Source: Saprospiraceae bacterium (GTDB lineage Bacteria > Bacteroidota > Bacteroidia > Chitinophagales > Saprospiraceae). Taken from it: a DNA stretch of 5,141 bases. Positions within the stretch are counted from its first letter, which is position 1, and each line of letters starts with the position of its first letter. The notes below the pieces were generated by a model. It was not told where the DNA came from. It saw only the letters and a program-made list of their open reading frames with translations, and ran no database searches. This document shows, piece by piece, positions 1-4,197 of this stretch. The translations under genes and the position numbers were made by a program. The stretch covers positions 1-5,141 of the forward strand of contig JAGOIB010000146.1 of assembly GCA_017995875.1 (NCBI GenBank), read 5' to 3'.

Positions 1-40
1 ACGATTTACGATTGTGGATTGACGATTTCTTTTAGACTAG

Positions 41-68
41 AGACTTCAGACTCGCAGACTTCAGACTC
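41..68. repeat. 13-bp direct repeat pair with flanking inverted hexamers
   Basis: AGACTTCAGACTC occurs at 41-53 and again, identical, at 56-68, separated by GC. The pair is bracketed by CTAGAG at 37-42 and its reverse complement CTCTAG at 66-71. Nothing suggests a coding role. Confidence 0.8.
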
Positions 69-82
69 TAGACATGAATGCT

Positions 83-181
83 TCGCTATTTGAAGTTTTA
101 TGACTTCAAATCGGAATACCAAAATTGTATCATTTAGATTATTAATGTCGGGCGGTCTGTGACCGCCACGTGAAATCAATT
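83..181. repeat. Two-hairpin repeat unit, copy 1
   Basis: This is the first of two adjacent ~98-bp related units, beginning TCGCTATTTGAAGTTTTAT and ending AAATCAATT. It has two inverted repeats. Hairpin A is ATTTGAAGT (88-96) with ACTTCAAAT (103-111), a 9-bp stem with a 6-nt loop. Hairpin B is GGCGGTC (151-157) with GACCGCC (161-167), a 7-bp GC-rich stem with a TGT loop. The two are 39 nt apart. The stretch between them is the least conserved part when compared with copy 2. It could be a REP-like or small non-autonomous element; no transposase is present in the window. Confidence 0.8.
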
Positions 182-184
182 CGC

Positions 185-282
185 TCGCTATTTGAAGTTT
201 TATAACTTCAAATCAATATACCCAAACTGTATCTAATGAATTATCATTCCGGGCGGTCTGTGACCGCCATGTAAAATCAATT
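185..282. repeat. Two-hairpin repeat unit, copy 2
   Basis: This is the second copy of the unit, 3 bp after the first. Hairpin A is ATTTGAAGTT (190-199) with AACTTCAAAT (204-213), one pair longer than in copy 1 and with a TTAT loop. Hairpin B is again GGCGGTC (252-258), TGT, GACCGCC (262-268), identical to copy 1. The spacer is 38 nt and has diverged from copy 1. The hairpins are conserved while the spacer drifts, so the fold rather than the spacer appears to be what is maintained. Confidence 0.8.
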
Positions 283-317
283 CTCACAACTCACAACTCA
301 CAACTCACAATTCACAA
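283..317. repeat. Heptamer tandem array (CTCACAA)n
   Basis: Four perfect CTCACAA units (283-310) are followed by one variant, TTCACAA (311-317), giving five units with a 7-bp period. The array starts right after repeat copy 2 ends. It does not keep a reading frame and lies outside genes. Arrays of this kind can change length by slippage. Confidence 0.85.
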
Positions 318-342
318 TAACTCACGTATCACGTCTCGCGAC

Positions 343-413
343 CACTTTTCACTCGGTTGCTGAGCTGTCGCACATGGACGAGATATAGCCGGTCGAAGCA
401 TCACTTTTCACTC
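343..413. repeat. 12-bp word CACTTTTCACTC at both ends of a 47-bp spacer
   Basis: CACTTTTCACTC is found at 343-354 and 402-413. The second copy lies inside the 3' end of the minus-strand DUF4920 gene and supplies most of its last codons and part of its stop. The spacer (355-401) begins GGTTGCTGAGC and ends GCCGGTCGAAGCAT, with an AGC at 363-365 and another at 387-389. Confidence 0.75.
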
Positions 414-892
414 TTCACTAAAACAACGCCTGTAGCAAGGAATTTTTTCTCCATTGTTGGCTCAGTGATAGCAGCAATCTCTTCAGCAGTCTTTCCTGCA
501 TCTTCAGCATAGTGACGGAGTTCTTCAACAGAAGTAGCTTCTTTGTATGCTTTGCCCTCGACGATGACTTCTTTGCCGGCAAGATCTTTAGGCATGAAAA
601 AACCATAGTCTTTAAACTGAACAAACATTTCGCCCTGTGCTGTGCCGGAAGCATCCACAATATTCATCCAGCAGCCTTTTGCCTGGCACACTTCACTTAC
701 TTTAGCTCTCATCACGACTGTCAGTGAATCGAGAGAATCAAGTTTGGTCGATACCTCAGCCAAACCAATGGCTGATTCAGGATTCGTAACACCGGCGCCA
801 AAAGAATCACTGGAAGTAGATGGTGAGGACTGGCATGACATCCAAACTGAAAATCCAATCAGGAGGAGAAAGAAGAATTGTATATTTTTCAT
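401..892 (-). CDS. DUF4920 domain lipoprotein, exported
   Basis: The 163-residue product starts with a short basic n-region and a hydrophobic core (residues 4-18), then a cysteine at residue 20 (W-M-S-C). This fits a lipoprotein signal peptide, though the -3 residue is unusual for a lipobox. A Ser/Thr-rich linker leads to a domain I recognise as DUF4920, based on VCQAKGCWMN (68-77), DYGFFMP (95-101) and ELRHYAEDAGK (124-134), which are family hallmarks. The C69-X4-C74-W75 pair could form a disulfide or bind metal; this is inference, and the family's function is unknown to me. Expected location is the cell envelope, facing the periplasm or the surface. It stands alone, divergent from the MORN-caspase gene. 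Start ATG at 890-892 is the only one that gives the full signal peptide. The final residues VKSEK are encoded by the intergenic repeat word. Confidence 0.88.
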   Translation of the reverse strand: MKNIQFFFLLLIGFSVWMSCQSSPSTSSDSFGAGVTNPESAIGLAEVSTKLDSLDSLTVVMRAKVSEVCQAKGCWMNIVDASGTAQGEMFVQFKDYGFFMPKDLAGKEVIVEGKAYKEATSVEELRHYAEDAGKTAEEIAAITEPTMEKKFLATGVVLVKSEK

Positions 893-917
893 AGTTGTCT
901 GATATAATATTCGGGGT

Positions 918-925
918 CAAAAATA
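918..925 (-). promoter_or_regulatory. Likely -7 box for the DUF4920 gene
   Basis: On the minus strand this reads TATTTTTG, a full match to the Bacteroidota -7 consensus TAnnTTTG, 25 nt upstream of the ATG. Transcription would then begin roughly around 912, giving a leader of about 20 nt. I see no TTG at the expected -33 distance, so this rests on one box in an A/T-rich region. Confidence 0.4.
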
Positions 926-1017
926 AGTTTTATATCCTGAATCCATCTTTTTCACCCAATCCTCAGCTATTTATTACCTGTACATCTGCACCCCTTGTCC
1001 TTTAAAATCAACTGCAT

Positions 1018-2481
1018 ATGTTCAGATCAGGTATTATCATTACCGTCCTTTGCCTGGCCCATAATGCCGGCATAGCCCAATGTCTTTCAGGCAATTGCCA
1101 GGATGGGATCAGTCAATATCGGTTTCAAAACGGCGCACTCTATGAGGGTGAAATGTCCTATGGAAAACTTCATGGAATTGGCACGCTATGGTTTGCCAAT
1201 GGAGACATGTATAAGGGCCATTGGAAAATGAACAAACGCGACGGGGAAGGGATTCTCAATACTATCGATGGATTGACGTATCAGGGACCCTTTTTAAATA
1301 ACCAGTTGAATGGCGATGTCAGGGTTTATGACCAGGATGGAGGCTATTTTGAAGGCCTTTGGGAAAAGGACAAAAATGTCAAGGAGGGCTATTATTTCCA
1401 TGCGGATGGCACAAAAGAAAAGGGATTCTGGACAGAGCAAGGCTTCAAATTGAAAAATGAGTTACTCAATGTTGTACCAATAGAAGTGCTTGCAGATTGC
1501 AATCTGGTGCCATGTGGATCTGGAAAAGGAAGGATGGTGTTTGATGATGGATCGGTCTACACAGGATTTTTTCTCAATGGGTTACCTGATGGAGAAGGGG
1601 AGTGCAAGTATGTCAATGGCGATGTTTACAGGGGTCGCTGGAGTAATGGACGTCCGGCTGGAAAAGGGCAAATAGTTTATTCCAATGGACTTGTGTTGTC
1701 AGGTGACTGGAGAGATGGAAAATATGTTGATAAAACGCCCGTTTCGAAAAGCGCTTATGCTGAAGGAGTCAATATTTATGCTTTGATCGTAGGAGCATCA
1801 CGATATGACCATTTTGAATCTTTGAAATATACAGATGATGATGCCTATCGGATTTATGCCTTTCTAAAAAGCCCGGAAGGGGGTGCGGTGCCTGAAGATC
1901 ACATAAGGATACTGATAGACGAAAGCGCCATCGCAGATAATATCTATAAAAGCCTGGATGATATCATTGCCATGGCCGGACCGGAAGATGAGGTATTGGT
2001 GTACCTGGCAGGGCATGGGTTACAAGGTGCTTATCTGCCCACAGATAGTGATGGATATCGTAATAAGGTGGAATATGATGACATCAAAACCCGGCTTAGC
2101 GCATGCGTTGCCCGTCAGAAAGTCGTGATTGCAGATGCCTGTTATGCCGGTTCACTATTGGCGGCCAAAACCCCGATGTTTGAATCCGTGGACCTCTTTT
2201 ATAAGAAACTATCCACTACCGCTGCCGGTACTGCGTTCCTATTGTCCTCCAAAAGTGAAGAGTATTCCCTTGAATCTCAAGGCTTAAGGCAAGGTATATT
2301 CAGCCATTATCTTGTGGAAGGTCTCAAGGGAAAGGCAGATGCCAATGCTGACAAGCTCGTGACCCTCGACGAATTGTATTCATATGTCTACCGTAATGTC
2401 AGGGAATACTCAGGAAACCTGCAATCACCTGTCCTTGCCGGGGATATGGATGGGGGAATGCCTTTGGCCAGTGTCCGATAA
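1018..2481 (+). CDS. Secreted MORN-repeat and caspase-like (peptidase C14) protein
   Basis: The 487-residue protein has a signal peptide (1-20, likely cleavage GIA|Q). MORN repeats follow with an exact 23-residue period: Y/F-x-G positions start at 42, 65, 88, 111 and a weak one at 134, then 181, 204 and 227. Each block is preceded by a CX4C pair (C22/C27 and C161/C166). From about residue 252 there is a caspase/metacaspase-type domain: YALIVGASRY (254-263), catalytic His333 in YLAGHG and catalytic Cys375 in ADACYAG. Both catalytic residues are intact, so an active cysteine peptidase is expected. Residues 441-452 (DANADKLVTLDE) resemble an EF-hand calcium loop. The signal peptide argues for action outside the cytoplasm, unlike defence-type caspases. 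Substrate is unknown. ATG at 1018 is chosen because the signal peptide starts there; TTTAAAAT lies 9 nt upstream and there is no Shine-Dalgarno. No convincing promoter was found. Confidence 0.9.
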   Translation: MFRSGIIITVLCLAHNAGIAQCLSGNCQDGISQYRFQNGALYEGEMSYGKLHGIGTLWFANGDMYKGHWKMNKRDGEGILNTIDGLTYQGPFLNNQLNGDVRVYDQDGGYFEGLWEKDKNVKEGYYFHADGTKEKGFWTEQGFKLKNELLNVVPIEVLADCNLVPCGSGKGRMVFDDGSVYTGFFLNGLPDGEGECKYVNGDVYRGRWSNGRPAGKGQIVYSNGLVLSGDWRDGKYVDKTPVSKSAYAEGVNIYALIVGASRYDHFESLKYTDDDAYRIYAFLKSPEGGAVPEDHIRILIDESAIADNIYKSLDDIIAMAGPEDEVLVYLAGHGLQGAYLPTDSDGYRNKVEYDDIKTRLSACVARQKVVIADACYAGSLLAAKTPMFESVDLFYKKLSTTAAGTAFLLSSKSEEYSLESQGLRQGIFSHYLVEGLKGKADANADKLVTLDELYSYVYRNVREYSGNLQSPVLAGDMDGGMPLASVR

Positions 2482-2486
2482 AATTT

Positions 2487-2515
2487 AGCCGATAACTTGC
2501 ATAAACGGCTCTTTT
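2487..2515 (+). terminator. Weak possible terminator after the caspase gene
   Basis: AGCCG (2487-2491) can pair with CGGCT (2506-2510) around a 14-nt loop, followed by CTTTT. The stem is only 5 bp and the T-run is short, so termination would be inefficient. It overlaps the -33 element of the rpsF promoter, which sits in the loop. Confidence 0.3.
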
Positions 2516-2526
2516 CCTTATCTTTG
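2497..2526 (+). promoter_or_regulatory. Promoter of the rpsF-rpsR-rplI operon
   Basis: TTG at 2497-2499 and TATCTTTG at 2519-2526 match the Bacteroidota -33 (TTG) and -7 (TAnnTTTG) elements with a 19-nt spacer. This is the best promoter in the window. Transcription is expected to start near 2532, giving a leader of roughly 75 nt before the rpsF ATG, room enough for a regulatory RNA structure. Confidence 0.7.
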
Positions 2527-2558
2527 CCGCCCATTTTTGACATAATTTCATTTTACAA

Positions 2559-2608
2559 CGCGCTTGCAGCCCTCGGGAGTGTGCAGGCTACAAATCCAAG
2601 CAAACGCC
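2559..2608 (+). promoter_or_regulatory. Candidate S6:S18-type autoregulatory mRNA leader
   Basis: The rpsF leader can fold just before the start codon. Seen: AGCC (2568-2571) pairs with GGCT (2586-2589), extended outward past a C/A mismatch by TTG (2564-2566) with CAA (2591-2593). Alternatively, GCTTG (2562-2566) pairs with CAAGC (2597-2601), closing a larger stem. These outer pairings compete for the same TTG. Known: in many bacteria the S6:S18 protein complex binds a structured leader of its own operon and represses it. Inferred: this leader is that element. I cannot match it base by base to the published consensus, so it may be another or no regulator. Confidence 0.42.
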
Positions 2609-3052
2609 ATGCGGCATTATGAACTAACCTTCATTGTCGATCCCGTTTTGTCTCATGAGGAGATTCAATCCGTCAGACAAACCTATGAGGATCAGGTGAA
2701 GAAACAAGGTTGCAAAATCGTCAATGTAGACGATGCAGGCCTCAAACAACTTGCCTACCCGCTCAACAAGCGGAATTCAGGTATCTACTACACGATCGAA
2801 TTTGAAGCTGAAAACGGAACCGTTATCGCTCCTATCGAACTCGCACTACGTCGTGATGAAAGGATCATGCGTTATCTCAGTATCGCACTCGACAAGTTCG
2901 GTGTCAAATACAATGAAGACAAGCGCAACGGTCTGATCAAGAAGACTACACGGTTACGTAAGAAAGCAGCCAAACCTGCTGATGTCGCTCCGGTACCGAC
3001 CCCAAAGGCGATAGACGTTGTGATTCCTGAAGTTGTTCAGGAAGAAGAATAA
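2609..3052 (+). CDS. rpsF: 30S ribosomal protein S6
   Basis: S6 binds 16S rRNA with S18 in the platform of the small subunit. The 147-residue product begins MRHYELTFIVDP, as expected for the family, and carries GLKQLAYPL (44-52) and RRDERIMRYL (81-90), core S6 segments. The ferredoxin-like domain ends near residue 100. A tail of about 45 residues follows, first basic (KKTTRLRKK, 111-119), then Ala/Pro/Val-rich and ending in EEE; extended S6 tails are seen in this phylum. At residue 43 there is Ala where many homologues have Trp. The frame is open upstream to a TTG at 2564, but those 15 residues are not S6-like and lie in the leader stem, so ATG 2609 is chosen. First gene of the operon, with rpsR 40 bp downstream. 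Confidence 0.96.
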   Translation: MRHYELTFIVDPVLSHEEIQSVRQTYEDQVKKQGCKIVNVDDAGLKQLAYPLNKRNSGIYYTIEFEAENGTVIAPIELALRRDERIMRYLSIALDKFGVKYNEDKRNGLIKKTTRLRKKAAKPADVAPVPTPKAIDVVIPEVVQEEE

Positions 3053-3062
3053 ACCGGACCAT

Positions 3063-3082
3063 TTCATAATCCTTCATAATCC
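3063..3082 (+). repeat. Duplicated 10-mer in the rpsF-rpsR spacer
   Basis: TTCATAATCC occurs twice in tandem (3063-3072 and 3073-3082), then CATAAG begins a partial third copy. It fills half of the 40-bp intergenic spacer and ends 10 nt before the rpsR ATG, in the region that contacts the ribosome at initiation. It is probably a slippage duplication with no separate function. Confidence 0.8.
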
Positions 3083-3092
3083 ATAAGATAAA

Positions 3093-3359
3093 ATGGCAAC
3101 ACAAGAAGATATTAAGTTTCTCAGCAATCCAAACATTGGGAAACAACGTAAAAAATACTGCCGCTTTAAAAAATTCGGCATCCGTCATATCGACTATAAA
3201 GACCCTGATTTTCTTGCTCAGTTCTTAAATGAGCAAGGGAAAATACTCCCACGTCGTATCACCGGAAATTCACTCAAATACCAACGTAAAGTCTCTGAAG
3301 CGATCAAGCGTGCACGTCACCTCGCTTTACTGCCTTTCGTGACGGACTTATTGAAGTAA
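3093..3359 (+). CDS. rpsR: 30S ribosomal protein S18
   Basis: S18 is the partner of S6 in the 30S platform. The 88-residue protein contains the clear family core: KKYCRFKK (20-27), IDYKDPDFL (33-41), ILPRRITG (51-58) and [12 protein letters not shown] (71-82). Only one cysteine (C23) remains where zinc-binding S18 forms have more, so this looks like a non-zinc form, as I expect for Bacteroidota. The N-terminal extension ([16 protein letters not shown]) before the basic segment is moderately long. Start ATG 3093 follows an A-rich stretch (ATAAGATAAA) with no Shine-Dalgarno. Length is close to family norms. It is co-transcribed with rpsF upstream and rplI 26 bp downstream. Confidence 0.97.
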   Translation: MATQEDIKFLSNPNIGKQRKKYCRFKKFGIRHIDYKDPDFLAQFLNEQGKILPRRITGNSLKYQRKVSEAIKRARHLALLPFVTDLLK

Positions 3360-3385
3360 TCATTCACTCAACCGACAAAGACATC

Positions 3386-3832
3386 ATGGAAATAATATTG
3401 TTAAAAGATATCGATACCCTTGGCGAGCGTCATGAAGTGGTGAATGTAAAACCGGGGTTTGCCCGTAATTACCTCATTCCTTCTAAACTGGCACTCACCG
3501 CCAACGCCACCAACAAAGCCAAGCTTGAAAAACTACGTGCTGAAGAAGCTTCTCATGAAGCAGAAAGAATAGCAGACTTCAAAGCATTGGCAGCGAAACT
3601 GGAAGGCCAGGTACTGCGCATCGGCGCTAAAGCAGGTACCACCGGAAAGATTTTCGGTAGCGTGACAAATGTGCAAATCATGCAAGCCCTCAAAGATCAG
3701 ATGGGCATCGACGTGATCCGCAAAAAAATTGAATTACCTGAAGAAGTGAAAGTATTGGGATCATACACCGCTACGATCAACTTTCATGCACAGGTACATT
3801 CAACGGTCAATTTTGAAGTAGTAGAAGAATAG
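3386..3832 (+). CDS. rplI: 50S ribosomal protein L9
   Basis: L9 binds 23S rRNA near the L1 stalk base and extends from the large subunit; it affects frame maintenance. The 148-residue length is standard. The N-terminal rRNA-binding domain shows MEIILLKDIDTLG (1-13) and VKPGFARNYLIP (21-32), the family signature region. A long charged helix follows (about 41-75, rich in Lys, Glu and Ala), then a C-terminal domain with GKIFGSVT (87-94), IRKKIELPE (111-119) and LGSYTATINFH (124-134). All parts are intact. It is the last gene of the operon, starting 26 bp after rpsR, and it is followed by a hairpin and a strong terminator. The stop codon is TAG, unlike the TAA of the two genes before it. Confidence 0.97.
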   Translation: MEIILLKDIDTLGERHEVVNVKPGFARNYLIPSKLALTANATNKAKLEKLRAEEASHEAERIADFKALAAKLEGQVLRIGAKAGTTGKIFGSVTNVQIMQALKDQMGIDVIRKKIELPEEVKVLGSYTATINFHAQVHSTVNFEVVEE

Positions 3833-3843
3833 AAACCAACCTG

Positions 3844-3868
3844 ATTTCCTGGTGATAAACCTGGAAAT
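3844..3868 (+). other. Extra hairpin in the operon 3' untranslated region
   Basis: ATTTCC (3844-3849) pairs with GGAAAT (3863-3868) and GG (3851-3852) with CC (3860-3861) across a symmetric T/T mismatch, leaving a 7-nt loop. It lies 11 nt after the rplI stop and 7 nt before the terminator stem. There is no T-run behind it, so it is not itself a terminator. It could protect the mRNA 3' end or be incidental. Confidence 0.5.
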
Positions 3869-3875
3869 AACCTAT

Positions 3876-3912
3876 AGGGGTCCATTTTGAAAGAAATGGG
3901 CCTCTTTTTTTT
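3876..3912 (+). terminator. Strong intrinsic terminator of the ribosomal operon
   Basis: The 12-nt arm 3876-3887 pairs fully with 3894-3905 using two G-U wobbles, around a 6-nt loop TGAAAG. Eight T residues follow at 3905-3912, the first of them being the last stem base. This is a textbook rho-independent terminator closing rpsF-rpsR-rplI. Confidence 0.92.
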
Positions 3913-3985
3913 GCCTTTCTCCAATATTGTTTTGCCCTGGATTTTAATATCAAATTACTAATACCATTAATGTCCTCCTTGGAAT

Positions 3986-4026
3986 GGAATTATTTTATCA
4001 GTAGAAACCCTTAATTCCGATAAAAT
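3986..4026. repeat. Interleaved inverted repeats upstream of the DUF4394 promoter
   Basis: GGAATT (3986-3991) is complementary to AATTCC (4013-4018), and ATTTTATC (3992-3999) to GATAAAAT (4019-4026). The arms are interleaved rather than nested, so both cannot form one simple hairpin. Put another way, the minus strand carries a circular permutation of the same 14-mer. The rest of the gap (3913-4057) is A/T-rich and shows nothing else I can name. An operator is possible, as is chance in this base composition. Confidence 0.4.
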
Positions 4027-4057
4027 TTTAACAAAAGGATGTAAAAACACTGCATTT

Positions 4058-4065
4058 TATATTTG
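4058..4065 (+). promoter_or_regulatory. Likely -7 box for the DUF4394 gene
   Basis: TATATTTG is a full match to the Bacteroidota TAnnTTTG element and lies downstream of a strong terminator, where a new promoter is required. Transcription would begin near 4071, giving a leader of about 125 nt. No clear TTG is present at the -33 position; only ATG-like bases occur near there. Confidence 0.5.
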
Positions 4066-4097
4066 CATTTCAAAAGGAAACGCATAACTTTAGTGAT

Positions 4098-4163
4098 AAT
4101 ACTGCGTTAGTATTGCATCTCACCTTGGAGTTTCTCCACCTTTATATAGTACCGCATCTCACC
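4098..4163 (+). promoter_or_regulatory. Leader region with repeated 16-mer and two small hairpins
   Basis: The predicted leader of the DUF4394 gene holds AGTATTGCATCTCACC (4109-4124) and AGTACCGCATCTCACC (4148-4163), which differ at two positions and are offset by 39 bp. AATACT (4098-4103) pairs with AGTATT (4109-4114) around GCGTT. TGGAG (4126-4130) pairs with CTCCA (4134-4138) around TTT. The repeated word could be a protein-binding site or part of an RNA fold. I recognise no known riboswitch or leader family. Confidence 0.45.
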
Positions 4164-4197
4164 CTGATGTTGTTTGTAACTATTTAAAATTCTACAT

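Larger units (their letters stand above)
1..400. other. Gene-free intergenic repeat mosaic
   Basis: No frame here carries a convincing protein. The stretch is built almost entirely of short repeated words: ACGATTT/ACGATTG words at 1-27, a 13-bp direct repeat at 41-68, two ~98-bp hairpin units at 83-282, a heptamer array at 283-317, and a 12-bp word at 343-354 that recurs at 402-413. It lies 3' of the minus-strand lipoprotein gene. No hairpin with a following T-run on the minus strand was seen, so no conventional terminator for that gene can be called. Such mosaics of low-complexity words between genes are, to my knowledge, common in some Bacteroidota genomes; that comparison is from memory. 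Confidence 0.75.

Noticed and set aside
252..268. GC-rich hairpin as terminator of the DUF4920 gene
   Set aside because: On the minus strand it is followed by CGGAATGATAA and not by a T-run, and it is part of a duplicated repeat unit.
83..282. CRISPR array
   Set aside because: There are only two imperfect copies of a ~98-bp unit, with no short constant repeat and unique spacer pattern.
642..902. Plus-strand 86-codon frame opposite the DUF4920 gene
   Set aside because: It is a shadow of the well-supported minus-strand lipoprotein gene, with no domain of its own.
981..988. TACATCTG as a -7 box for the MORN-caspase gene
   Set aside because: It differs from TAnnTTTG at one key base and has no TTG at the expected upstream distance.
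2564..2608. N-terminal extension of S6 from a TTG start at 2564
   Set aside because: The 15 added residues are not S6-like, the DNA lies in the foldable leader, and ATG 2609 gives the standard MRHYELTFIVDP beginning.
2946..3188. Minus-strand open frame of 80 codons across the rpsF-rpsR junction
   Set aside because: It is antisense to two certain ribosomal genes and shows no recognisable domain or initiation context.
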